Source of the DNA: Chara braunii | Lineage: Eukaryota > Streptophyta > Charophyceae > Charales > Characeae | NCBI GenBank assembly: GCA_003427395.1 | Contig: BFEA01000019.1 | Coordinates: 1,998,400 to 2,018,900 of the forward strand | DNA: 20,501 nt | Reading direction: 5' to 3' | Shown here: positions 8,524 to 17,266 of the stretch, in pieces | Numbering within the stretch: position 1 is the first letter of the stretch | How the letters are laid out: each line of letters begins with the position of its first letter | The notes under the pieces: generated by a model | What the model saw: the letters and a program-made list of their open reading frames with translations, nothing else | Told to the model about the DNA's origin: nothing | Databases searched by the model: none | Translations under genes and position numbers: made by a program

Positions 8524-8526
<3 letters not shown>

Positions 8527-8559
8527 GGGAAGCCATAGCCGCTACTTAGTTGAGACTCG

Positions 8560-8560
<1 letters not shown>

Positions 8561-8622
<62 letters not shown>
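8561..8622. repeat. (TG)n microsatellite
   Basis: 31 uninterrupted TG units. The 8620-9050 stretch beyond it has open frames but nothing recognisable. Confidence 0.97.
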
Positions 8623-8623
<1 letters not shown>

Positions 8624-9143
8624 CAGAGCCGCTGCTGACAAACATTCTTGTATATTTGTAAGAATATAGGTGACCACATCTTCGAGTGTGGATTGTATCT
8701 CGGTTTGGCTTCTCATGCGGTGGACTCTCATGTGGATGTTCGTTGGTGTATGCAAGATGAGCTTGACGAGTACTCGGTTCATTTCAGTTTTAAGGTCTGC
8801 CGGCGTTTACCCGTAGCAGTACACGCATGGCTCTACAATCTTCTCACCCTATGTACCTCTACAGTCTGTACTGCCATTGTTGCTTTTTTTAATTTCTTTT
8901 TAAACATTGTTGCATTTGTAGAGGCCATCAAAGGGAAGAACAATTGACTTCCCTATTTTATTCAAAACATTAGCGCCGAATTTAGCGGCACAGGACATCC
9001 GACAAGCCCTGGGCTGTCGTGGTTTCATTTCCAGATCTTTTGAGTGAGCGGACAGACACATACAACATGTCCGTCAGGGTGCGCCAAATTATTGAAATTA
9101 ACAATTTTCAACGTTTTCAGAGGAAATCTCTGGGGAAAAAAAA

Positions 9144-9191
9144 GTATATTATTTGGTCGCGGTATATTATTTGGTCGCGGTACTTCGTACC
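9144..9191. repeat. 18-bp tandem duplication plus short hairpin
   Basis: GTATATTATTTGGTCGCG occurs twice in tandem (9144-9161, 9162-9179) and is followed by GGTAC-TTC-GTACC, a perfect 5-bp hairpin. Confidence 0.9.
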
Positions 9192-9299
9192 CCTTCAGAG
9201 ACCCATCTAATCCCACACATCCGTTTTTGATAAGCTGGACTTGAGATCCACATTTGACATGCACAAAATTACTCTACTGTCCCTCGATGGAAAGCCGTC

Positions 9300-9400
9300 T
9301 CCCTGTGGCTTCTGGCTTTTCTACATTTCTTCACATTCGTGGGCGTTGCTCATTGTCGGAACAACAAAACCGTTTCCCTGTGGCTTCTGGCTTGTTCATT
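9300..9400. repeat. Direct repeat CCCTGTGGCTTCTGGCTT
   Basis: The 18-mer occurs at about 9301 and 9377. No protein or element is recognised in 9190-9840. Confidence 0.85.
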
Positions 9401-9416
9401 GTCTGCATTTCTTTAA

Positions 9417-9440
9417 TTACCCCCTGGGCCCAGGGGGTAA
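9417..9440. repeat. Perfect 24-bp palindrome
   Basis: TTACCCCCTGGG is immediately followed by its exact reverse complement, with no spacer. TTAATTA and TAATTAA lie just outside, so imperfect symmetry extends over about 9413-9452. It could form a cruciform or be an element junction. It has no nearby promoter-type context. Confidence 0.9.
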
Positions 9441-9849
9441 GGGGATAATTAACACTCTGAGCCAGAAACCCCTTGGCTAGGGGTGTGGACCAGATAGCCA
9501 GGGAACATAGCTTCGAGGCCCGCCTTGCGACAGAGTTCATCCAGGGCTTGCTTTGGTCCTTCTCCACCAGCTGCTGGCAGCTGGAAACCTCACTGCCTTG
9601 GCACCACTTTACTCGATGTTTGCTAATCCTTTGGCTGAATGTTGAGGAGCTTCCCCCACATCATATTGATTTGCCTACTGCATGGGGATGATCCAAAAAA
9701 AAGACAGGCTTTTTTGGGTGTTTTATATACGGCTCACATACAACGACGTTGCATTATATTGTTTGGATCAACTTGCGTCGGAACAACAAAACTGTTTTGG
9801 ATATATCCAGTTTGTTTGCAGTTCTAATGCATTACGCTGGGACCAGTCG

Positions 9850-10057
9850 TCTTCTTCTTCTTCTTCTTCATCTTCTTCTTCGTCTTCTTCTTCTTCTTCT
9901 TCTTCTCCGTCGTCCTCCTCGTCGTCCTCGTGTCCTCCTCCTCCTCCTCCTCCTCCTCCTGCTTCTTCTTCTTCTTTTTCTTCTTCGTCTTCTCCTCCTC
10001 CTCCTTCCTCCTCCTCCTCCTGCTTCTTGTTTTTTTTTTTTTTTTTTTTTTTTTTTT
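9850..10057. repeat. (TTC/TCC)n pyrimidine tract ending in poly(T)
   Basis: Almost pure C/T strand of TCT and TCC units with scattered G, ending in 28 T and GATAAAACTC. Long frames through it are repeat translations, not genes. Confidence 0.95.
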
Positions 10058-10067
10058 GATAAAACTC

Positions 10068-10123
10068 NNNNNNNNNNNNNNNNNNNNNNNNNNNNNNNNN
10101 NNNNNNNNNNNNNNNNNNNNNNN
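10068..10123. other. Assembly gap, 56 N
   Basis: Run of N. The left flank (CTTG, T run, GATAAAACTC) reappears on the right at 10142-10167, so the gap separates two copies of the same string. Confidence 1.
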
Positions 10124-10144
10124 TATAAAGCATAGATGAATCTT

Positions 10145-10248
10145 GTTTTTTTTTTTTGATAAAACTCGCCCCCATCAGTGTTAGTGGTGCTGATAAGAGC
10201 AGACACCACTAACACCTGGGAAGAGGCTCCATGTATTGCTGGGGAGCA
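10145..10248 (-). mobile_element. SINE-like hairpin retroposon, minus strand (copy 9)
   Basis: T12, GATAAAACTC, then a perfect 12-bp stem GTGTTAGTGGTG/CACCACTAACAC around CTGATAAGAGCAGA, followed by GAGGCTCCATGTATTGCTGGGGAG. It stops where (TTC)n begins. It is nearly identical in the hairpin to copy 8 some 2 kb away. Confidence 0.75.
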
Positions 10249-10251
10249 CCT

Positions 10252-10552
10252 CCTGCTTCTTCTTCTTCTTCTTCTTCTTCTTCTTCTTCTTCTTCTCCTC
10301 CTCCTCCTCCTCCTCCTCCGGCTTCTTCTTCTTCTCCTCCGGCTTCTTCTTCTTCTTCTTCTTCTTCTTCTTCTTCTTCTTCTTCTTCTCCTCCTCCTCC
10401 TCCAGCTTCTGTTTCTTGTTCTTGTTCTCCTCCTCATCCTCCTGCTTCTGCTTCTTGTTCTTCTTGTTCTTCTCCTGCTCTTCCTCCTCCTACTCCTCCC
10501 CGTCCTCCTCCTCCTCCTCCTCCTCCTCATCATCATCATCATCATCATCATC
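10252..10552. repeat. (CTT/CTC)n tract ending in (CAT)n
   Basis: Near-pure pyrimidine strand of TTC and TCC triplets, ending with about nine CAT triplets. Confidence 0.97.
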
Positions 10553-10559
10553 ATCACCT

Positions 10560-11660
10560 TCCTTATCCTTCTGCAGCCCCTGCTGCTGTCCCTCTGGCAT
10601 TGCTCAGCCCACGCTGCCTGTTGTTCCATAGTCCCACTGCCACTGCTGCATCACCACGACTATTGCTGCCACTGCTGCTGCCATCGCTGCGCGTCCCTGC
10701 CTGCTACTGCCACTGCCACTGCCTCTCTCCCCTGTATGCCATTCCATTACTGCTGCTGCTGCTACTGCTGCGAGTACAGTAGCGCAGTCACTGCTGTGTG
10801 CTCCCACCCTTGCTCCCACCTCTCCCCGCTTGCTGCTGTTCCTCGCATCACTGGCAACGGCTGCACAGTGAATGCCTGCTGCTGTTGCAACTCCACTGTT
10901 GTTGCCGGTGTCGCTGCTCGCGAGTGCCTTTCCGCCCTGCCACAACCACCTGCCAATCGCTGCCAATGCCACTTTCTACTATCACTACCACTGTCCATAA
11001 CCACCTTCTGTTCCCTGGAGCTGCCTGCTGCAAACGCTATATCACGACAGCGCTAACTGCCGCAGCTCCCACTGGTACTACCTCCTGCTGCCTCCCCACT
11101 GCTCTATGGCCTTCCCTGTATTTCTTGCTCCTGCAACAGCATACTCCATAATTGGAAGTACTGCTACTGTCATTCCTGGGACTACCTGCTGCTGCGGCTG
11201 CTGCCGATTACGCCACTGTGGATCAGAAGCTGCTGCTGCTGCTGTCATCTTTGCCACCACTGAAAACAACACTGCCATTGCCTCTGGCCCTGCTGCTGCT
11301 GCCGCTGCTACCAGCGTGGGAGCGGCCATGGCCACAGCTCGCTGCTGCTTCTGCTGTTGTTTCACATCCTCCTACTACAGTCCTCTTACACTGGCACAAC
11401 AACGCTCCCCCTGTGTCATCCCTACCCTCTCAGCTCTCTTCTTATCCTGCTCACATATTCTGCCGACCCGAGTTGCCTGCCTGGCTCGCCAGTCACTGCT
11501 GCATGTGCTGTTTGCTGCTTAACAATGACAGTCCTATTAGAGACCCCCATGGCAATGCCCACTCTACCATTTTGACTCCTCCCGCTTCTCTTCTTCTCAA
11601 CTGTTTTCCAGCCCAAGTCCCCTCTTTCACTGTTTTCCACCTCGCCATCATCCTCATGTT
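10560..11660. repeat. Degenerate CTG/CCA-rich DNA, no gene
   Basis: Dominated by irregular CTGCTGC, CCACTGC and CTGCCA blocks with strong C/T bias on this strand. Frames up to several hundred codons are open on both strands, but they encode only Leu/Cys/Ala or Gln/Ser/Ala low-complexity protein with no domain. I read it as an eroded trinucleotide repeat. Confidence 0.65.
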
Positions 11661-11677
11661 ATGGTGTGCGGGCGCAC

Positions 11678-12174
11678 AAAACAAAAAGAAGGAGAAGAAG
11701 AAGGAGGAGGAGGAGGAAGAGGAGGGGGAGGAGGATAGGAAAGAAGGAAAAGAAAGGAGGAGAAGAAAGAAGGAAGAGAAAGGAGGAGGAGAAGAAAGGA
11801 GGGGGAGGAGGCGGAAGAAGAAGAAGAAGAAGGAGAAGAAAGGAGGAGGAGGGGGAGGAGGCGGAAGAAGAAGAAGAAGAAAAAGAAGGACAAGAAAGAA
11901 GGAGGGGGAGGAGGCGGAAGAAGAAGAAGCAGAAGCAGAAGCAGAAGCAGAAGAAGAAGAAGAAGAAGAAGAAGAAGAAGAAGAAGAAGAAGAAGAAGAA
12001 GAAGAAGAAGGAGAAGAAGAAGAAGGCGAAGAAGAAGAAGAAGAAGAAGAAGAAGNAGAAGAAGAAGAAGACGAAGAAGAAGAAGAAGAAGAAGAAGAAG
12101 AAGAAGCAGAAGCAGAAGCAGAAGAAGAAGAAGAAGAAGAAGAAGAAGAAGAAGAAGAAGAAGAAGAAGAAAAA
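11678..12174. repeat. (GAA/GGA)n purine tract
   Basis: About 500 bp of almost pure A/G on this strand, with one ambiguous base (12056). Within it, GGGGGAGGAGGCGGAAGAAG recurs at 11801, 11851 and 11904, a 50-53 bp minisatellite embedded in the trinucleotide background. It ends about 140 bp beyond the GATB stop codon. 12175-12313 holds nothing recognisable apart from GATB 3' flank. Confidence 0.97.
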
Positions 12175-12313
12175 AGCGAACAAAATGGGAGCAAGTAAAG
12201 CCCAACTGCAATTGACTATGCAAGAATAGTTAATTAAATACAATTTGACACATGACTTTGAACAATTCATTAATGAAGAAAGAAAGAAACACTGGCCACA
12301 GCTCTCCTAAACA

Positions 12314-14470
12314 TCAGCCACTGTTAAGCTTTCTTACAAGTATCTCGTTCATTAAAACTGGATTTGCTTTACCGCCGGACTTCTTCATCACCTGGCCAGT
12401 GAAGAACCCCTGAAGTTTGGTTTTGCCCTGACGATAATCCTGTAGCTGCTTGGGATTGGCGGCAAGGACTTCATCAATGATGGCTTCCAATGCAGCTGGA
12501 TCAGATATCTGAAGCAGTCCCTTTGCCTCAACGATCTTCCTCGGTGCCGTTCCCGTCGTTAACAACTCCGGCAGAATCTCTTTGCCGATCTTCCCACTTA
12601 TTGTTTTGTCCTCGATGAGCGAAATCAGTTCAGCTAAGGATGACGGAAGCATCTTCATATCTCGAACCGTCATCTTATTGGCCTTGAGAAAAGCGGTGAC
12701 GTCCCCCATTATCCAATTCGCCGCGGACTTCACGTCAGTACCGCATGCCAAAACCGCTTCAAAGTACTCGGCCACATCGACATCGTTTGCGAGGACGAGC
12801 ACATCTTTCATCGAGAGCCCCGCCGCCTCGTACCTCCTCCTCTTTTCATGAGGGAGCTCCGGAACCGTCTGTCGTACTCTGTCGATGTACTCCTCTGCGA
12901 GGACCACCTCCCGCAGATCAGGTTCCGGAAAGTACCGGTAATCGGCGAGCCCTTCTTTCGATCGCATTGCGATCGTTTGTTGATTTCCCTCGTCCCATAA
13001 CCTCGTCTCTTGACATATGTCGTCCCCTTTCCCTTCCTTTAAGAGCTCCACCTGACGCACGATTTCAAAGTCGATGGCTTTCTGAATGGCAGAAAACGAG
13101 TTCATGTTCTTGATCTCCACCTTGGTGCCTAGCTTAGCCCGCCCCTTGGGGCGGACGGAAACATTGACGTCGCAACGCATGGAACCCTCCTGCATATTAC
13201 CATTGCTGACGCCGATGTAGCGCACAATTCTCTGCACTTCAGACGCATACTCTGCAGCCTGAAGACCTGTCCTCATGTCAGGTTCTGACACAATTTCCAG
13301 CACCGGGATACCAGCACGATTCAAGTCAACTTGTGTGTACTCCGATCCCGACAGTCGATCGGCTCCCGCATAAACTATCTTCCCTGCGTCTTCCTCCACG
13401 TGGGCGCGGGTTATGCCCACGCGGCAATGCCCACCACCGGATTCCACTGGCAGATCGATGTCCACATGGCCACCTGTAGCCAGGGGCTCATCAAACTGGG
13501 AGATCTGGTAGCCCTTGGGAAGATCAGGGTAGAAGTACTGCTTGCGATCAAATTTAGAAGTCCTTGCAATGTTGCAGCCCAACGCCAGACTGGTACGGAC
13601 TGCCAGCTCCAGAACCTTCTCGTTCAGCACAGGCAAGGTTCCCGGCAGACCCATGCACACAGGGCACACATTGGAGTTGGGCTCCGCTCCAAATTCCGAG
13701 GGACAGGAACAAAAGGCCTTGGTCTTGGCGGCTAGCTGTACGTGGGTCTCAAGGCCGATCACTGCCTCGTACTCAGTCGCTGCTTCAGCCACATCAGTGG
13801 CAGTCGAGGCAGCACGAACAGTGAGGAGGGTTCGACAGCAGTGATTTGCCCAACTCTCCGCGGTTCGCGAAGAAGAAGGGCCTGAGGTTGTCCAGGATGC
13901 ACCTGACCCTCGACTGAGCAGAAGCAGTCGCCGACGACCACCACCACCACCACCCTGGCATCCCTCCTCCTTCCCTCTGACGCTCAAAGACTTCATCCCG
14001 GTTTCCTTCGGCAGGGCGTCACAGACGCAGCCCTTCGGCGGTGGGACCTGACGTCTGGTGGGAAACCTGTTCGCACCACCATTGACATCCCTCCTCTGCT
14101 GTGGTGGTCCCCACAACGAATGGACCCGTGGCTGGCCTCCAGTCGCGCCTCCACTGCATGCCACTCTTTCAGCAGGGGGGCATAGGCATATACTTGCTGC
14201 TGATGACCTTTGAACTCCGCTCCATGAAATAGCATGCGCTGCTGAGGGATGCATGGTTGACGGCCTTCTTCGTACTAGCCAGTCCGGCCGTTTGGAAGAA
14301 AAGACACGTGGACAGGAGGAGAGCAGAGGTAGTAGCCCCTCGTTCCTCTGCTGGCGATGCCAGGAGCACCACTCGTGGCAGACCAAGTCCTGTGTGGCAG
14401 TCCTCAAGCCCCTCAACCCAAGAACGCCGTCACTCGGCACAACACGCACGCTTGCCAGAGCGCGTGCCAT
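12314..14470 (-). CDS. GATB: Organellar glutamyl-tRNA(Gln) amidotransferase subunit B
   Basis: GatB of the GatCAB complex, which converts Glu-tRNA(Gln) to Gln-tRNA(Gln) using ammonia supplied by GatA. In plants it serves plastids and mitochondria. Numbering from the upstream open frame (GTG at 14608), the core starts at [12 protein letters not shown] (280). Cys300/302/315/318 form the CxC..CxxC zinc site. [13 protein letters not shown] is at 358-370, [13 protein letters not shown] at 427-439, MRCDVNVS at 477-484 and YRYFPEPDL at 557-565. The C-terminal GatB/YqeY tail [15 protein letters not shown] is at 728-742. The core of about 485 residues has normal family length, and is intronless and intact. 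I choose ATG 14470 as start: its context ACCACCATGG is a strong eukaryotic initiation context, giving 718 residues. The 233-residue Arg/Ser/Ala-rich leader is long for a transit peptide, so ATG 14254 or an unrecognised 5' intron is possible. Confidence 0.95.
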   Translation of the reverse strand: MARALASVRVVPSDGVLGLRGLRTATQDLVCHEWCSWHRQQRNEGLLPLLSSCPRVFSSKRPDWLVRRRPSTMHPSAAHAISWSGVQRSSAASICLCPPAERVACSGGATGGQPRVHSLWGPPQQRRDVNGGANRFPTRRQVPPPKGCVCDALPKETGMKSLSVRGKEEGCQGGGGGGRRRLLLLSRGSGASWTTSGPSSSRTAESWANHCCRTLLTVRAASTATDVAEAATEYEAVIGLETHVQLAAKTKAFCSCPSEFGAEPNSNVCPVCMGLPGTLPVLNEKVLELAVRTSLALGCNIARTSKFDRKQYFYPDLPKGYQISQFDEPLATGGHVDIDLPVESGGGHCRVGITRAHVEEDAGKIVYAGADRLSGSEYTQVDLNRAGIPVLEIVSEPDMRTGLQAAEYASEVQRIVRYIGVSNGNMQEGSMRCDVNVSVRPKGRAKLGTKVEIKNMNSFSAIQKAIDFEIVRQVELLKEGKGDDICQETRLWDEGNQQTIAMRSKEGLADYRYFPEPDLREVVLAEEYIDRVRQTVPELPHEKRRRYEAAGLSMKDVLVLANDVDVAEYFEAVLACGTDVKSAANWIMGDVTAFLKANKMTVRDMKMLPSSLAELISLIEDKTISGKIGKEILPELLTTGTAPRKIVEAKGLLQISDPAALEAIIDEVLAANPKQLQDYRQGKTKLQGFFTGQVMKKSGGKANPVLMNEILVRKLNSG

Positions 14471-14690
14471 GGTGGTTTGCGTTCCGCGAGAGAACCAGCT
14501 GCCAGCTGAGCCCCAATAAACACCACCAGTCCACTCGATTTGGACACAAATGATGATCCGAAGGGAGCACAGTCTCCTTGAGCGCAAATCGCAAACGACC
14601 AGCAACACAGGAGCTCAAGCGAGGAAAAGCTCACGGAAAGGTCGTGGACTTCTCAACAGGTGCCAAATGATTTTGAATACGGATTCCAAC

Positions 14691-14867
14691 TAGGGCGCAG
14701 TCAAGGTTTTCAGTTTTAAATGCATTTCAGTCACGGTTCCGCGAATCTTGCTCCAAAGTGAGGAAAACCGTGAATGTATCCAACCCAGCTTTAGGGTTGG
14801 GTGGGGATGTGTTGTATTCAAGGGATGCCTGAAGTGGATTTAGAACTGAAAACGTGACTGCGCTGTA
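14691..14867. mobile_element. TA-flanked MITE in the GATB 5' region
   Basis: GCGCAGTCAAGGTTTTCAG at 14695 is inverted as CTGAAAACGTGACTGCGC near 14846-14863. The similarity of the two arms extends about 45 bp. TA flanks both ends (14691-14692, 14866-14867), giving a 173-bp body. Inside is a perfect 7-bp hairpin CCAACCC/GGGTTGG (14780-14800). No protein is encoded. It ends about 220 bp upstream of the preferred GATB start, so it may lie in the promoter or 5' UTR. Confidence 0.65.
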
Positions 14868-15196
14868 GTTACCCAACGCGTTCTCGGCCACAGAGCATCA
14901 GGCAGGCAGATATGGAATGAACCTGGAAAAACGGCAGAACTGCTGAATCACGTCCATAAAGAGGCCAACACATCCAGACACAGAGCACAGGTCAGGAATC
15001 GATTCCAAGAGTCTGAGATTCAAAACAGAAAAAAGAAAAAAGAAAAAAAAAAATCTGAAATGAACAGGACAATCAGGCCAAGAAAAACTCCATTCCCAAG
15101 CTAGCACTACGCGACACAATCAAACGCAAAGGGCGGACTGGGGATCATCGACCCCACTACACACACAGACCAAAGCTCTTCAAACTAAATGACTTG

Positions 15197-15345
15197 TTAA
15201 ACAACCAGTACATCCGAAAAAGGAGATTGAGCCTCGCCTGAAAAATAGGAGGCCGTGAACCGCCAATTCATTTTATCGATGGTACATGGCCTCCCTGTTT
15301 TTTGGCGAGGCTCAATCTGCTTTTTGGGATGTACTGGTGGTTTAA
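15197..15345. mobile_element. TTAA-flanked MITE A, 141 bp, inside the LINE
   Basis: Arms of about 54 bp (ACMACCAGTACATCC.., GATTGAGCCTCGCC.., GGAGGCC) pair with a few mismatches around a 33-bp loop. TTAA is duplicated at 15197-15200 and 15342-15345. Removing the body and one TTAA rejoins the LINE text as LVKILTQHN, so it is an insertion. TTAA target use is typical of piggyBac-type transposases, but none is encoded here. Confidence 0.85.
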
Positions 15346-15677
15346 GATCCTCACCCAACACAACCTGCCATGGACCACCTTGGGCCTTCATGAAATATAA
15401 GGCAATTACCCAAGGCCTCCAACCCCGCAAACATGCAGGAATTGTTTCGGATGATGTCCAAATTGTGGGCCGTGCGAGGCAGCCCCAGGCGACAGCAGGA
15501 CCCGGCACAGACCCCGGACCAGTCTAACACCTCGGAATACTGGAAGTACCTCCATTTGCAAGGAAATATTCCCTGCCAAAGTACGGCAACCAATCGACCA
15601 GAGAAGAAGTACTGCACCAGCCCCCCTCTTCTGCAATCAATGGATTATTAAGGACCCCGACCGACAAGCCCTGGACT

Positions 15678-15887
15678 TTAAGCCACCAGTACTTGGCCCA
15701 GCTATCGGAGCCAAGCCTCCCAGCACCCTGTGCACCAAGTCCTACCGAACAGCCGTCACTCTTTTTTGTTTTCTTTTTGGCTGTGGCCTCCAGCCAATGC
15801 GGTCCGGTAGGCCGAAGCCCGAATGCCGCAGCGCGTTAACGGGGAAGCGCCGTGGCCGATAGCTGGGCACAAGTACTGGTGGTTTAA
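15678..15887. mobile_element. TTAA-flanked MITE B, 202 bp, inside the LINE
   Basis: The left end GCCACCAGTACTTG..GCCCAGCTATCGG pairs with CCGATAGCTGGGC..CAAGTACTGGTGGT on the right. TTAA is at 15678-15681 and 15884-15887. Excision leaving one TTAA joins flanking LINE codons in one frame (PWTL then TAQDGRSVTWL). The interior shares CCAATGCGGTCCGGTAG with the element at 6700-6984. Confidence 0.85.
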
Positions 15888-16448
15888 CAGCGCAGGATGG
15901 CCGCTCAGTCACCTGGTTGGAGAGGGGAGTATGGCAAATGAAGCACCTCTGGCATTATCAGCACAGCTGCTGGAAAGCTCACACTGAAATGAGGGAAACC
16001 CTTAAAGGGTGCCACAACATGCAACCCAACCTCAACCAGCTACTATTATCTATTCCACCAGAATGGCTAGCGCTCCTACAACGTCCGGAAACGTGGAAAG
16101 CCGGTGAGTGGGCAACGTGGGACTGGGAGGATCTCCCCACCATGGCATTGCCCTTCCTCAAAAAAGGTCCAGCAGGGGAATGGGGTCTTGGGACCCTACA
16201 CGACATAGAACAGCCAGCCCACACCGTCACCAGAGTGAACAAAACAGTCAGGGCCCAAGCCACGGTGAAGCTCGCCCTCCTCCGCAAAGTACAGGTCATT
16301 GACAACAGAAAAAAGTATAGACTCTACAACCCGTCCATACCAATCCAGGACCTCGAACTCGACCCCCCGCAAAATGGCTTGGAAACTGGCCCCTTCAACA
16401 GCACGGGTCGGGCGTTGGATCAATATCCTGGATTAATCCACCAGAGCT
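15888..16448 (+). pseudogene. LINE ORF2 fragment between RT and zf-RVT
   Basis: Open frame starting at the MITE B junction (AQDGRSVTWLERGVWQ) and running to a stop at 16448. It is rich in Trp and charged residues, as expected for the linker region of plant LINE ORF2. It is a fragment of the broken LINE, not an independent gene. The first ATG is at 15938 and no gene start is expected here. Confidence 0.65.
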
Positions 16449-16551
16449 AGCGACTGCGCAGGCGAGCAGTGCAGACAAAGGACATACTGAATCATCGGTG
16501 GGCGGGGTACCTACCCGTGGGACTGGGCCCGCAGACGACGATAACTTGGAG

Positions 16552-16988
16552 GGCGGTCCTTACAAATCTCAACACTCGAATCGCACAGCATGCAGTGGCT
16601 TATCTCTCACTATGCTCTCCCGGTTAATCAGTGGCTGACTAAGCGTCGGTCAGCGACAGCCAGGCATGCCCTGAACACCAACCGCGCCATTTGCAAAGAG
16701 GGGGCCGAGGGAGACCTTGTCCATTGCCTGCTTGGCTGTCCCATGGCGAGGCAACTTTGGTCCAATGTGTCAACTCTCTGGGACTCGGTGGTGCGTGTCC
16801 CTCTCCCAGAAGACCTGGTGTTGTTGATCGAAGGATTTAGGGACTACACTCACACTGAGAAATGGGTCCGAGACCTTCTTCAGAAGATGGTCACATGCAC
16901 ACTGCCCTGGGCTGACTCATGGTACTATTACAGACACTGCCTGCGCACCACCCAGGGGCCAGTCCATGGGTGTTTTATGCTGGTCTAG
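16552..16988 (+). pseudogene. LINE ORF2 C-terminus, zf-RVT-like, frameshifted
   Basis: Two frames share one protein. WRAVLTNLNTRIAQH (16552-16592) is in one frame and WLISHYALPVNQWLTKRR (from 16593) in the next, so a 1-bp indel lies near 16592. The second continues through DLVHCLLGCPMARQLW, which matches the His/Cys part of the zinc-binding domain found after reverse transcriptase in plant LINEs. One of the expected upstream Cys appears lost. Stop at 16986, 25 bp before the poly(A). Confidence 0.75.
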
Positions 16989-17033
16989 ACTTCCTGTTGG
17001 CTGCTTGCTGTTCAAAAAAAAAAAAAAAAAAAA

Positions 17034-17137
17034 AGACTTCGCCCCTTGGGTGGTGGTGGTGCATGGCCGTACTTAGTTGGTGGAGTGATTTGTCTGGATA
17101 ATTCCGTTTAATGAAAAAAAAGCAGACTTTGCCCCTT
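17034..17137 (+). pseudogene. Retroposed 18S rRNA fragment
   Basis: 17048-17114 matches the conserved eukaryotic 18S rRNA segment GTGCATGGCCGT..CTTAGTTGGTGGAG, TGATTTGTCTGG, TAATTCCGTT, with an extra GTG, single substitutions and a small insertion. It ends in 8 A (17114-17121). AGACTT[C/T]GCCCCTT flanks it at 17034-17047 and 17124-17137. Only about 66 bp is present, truncated at both ends relative to the rRNA, so it cannot function. The A-tail and 14-bp duplication suggest LINE-mediated insertion, directly behind the LINE's own poly(A). Confidence 0.75.
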
Positions 17138-17266
17138 AACACTGGACAATCGGGAAACGAAGATGCAAAGCGGCCATAGATTTTCAAACCACGCCAGTTG
17201 CTGACGCCTGGAAGGGGCTCACGTACATGGTCTACGTGCAAAAAAGACTACTCGGATTGGCAATGA

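Larger units (their letters stand above)
15110..17034 (+). mobile_element. Decayed LINE (non-LTR retrotransposon), 3' half
   Basis: Recognisable text of the region after the reverse transcriptase in plant-type L1-like ORF2: KGGLGIIDP near 15131, LVKILTQHNLPW across the first inserted MITE, a W..LERGVWQMKHLW segment at 15911, and the C-terminal zf-RVT-like region HCLLGCPMARQLW near 16720. It ends in 21 A at 17014-17034. It is broken by several frameshifts and an in-frame TGA near 15189, and by two MITEs (15201-15341 and 15682-15883). The 5' end is not found; 14880-15110 shows no clear LINE similarity. Confidence 0.8.

Noticed and set aside
9868-10629. Long open frames through the TTC/GAA tracts (Arg-, Ser-, Leu- or Glu-rich proteins)
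   Set aside because: They are translations of trinucleotide repeats, open in several frames on both strands, and run through N bases.
11152-12198. A 348-codon frame, the second longest in the window
   Set aside because: The first half is CTG-rich degenerate repeat and the second half is (GAA)n; no domain or plausible start.
14471-14608. GATB start at 14608
   Set aside because: That codon is GTG, not used as a nuclear start; the first ATG in frame, at 14470, has a strong initiation context.
17034-17137. A genuine rRNA gene
   Set aside because: Only about 66 bp of 18S is present, with mutations, an A-tail and flanking duplication.
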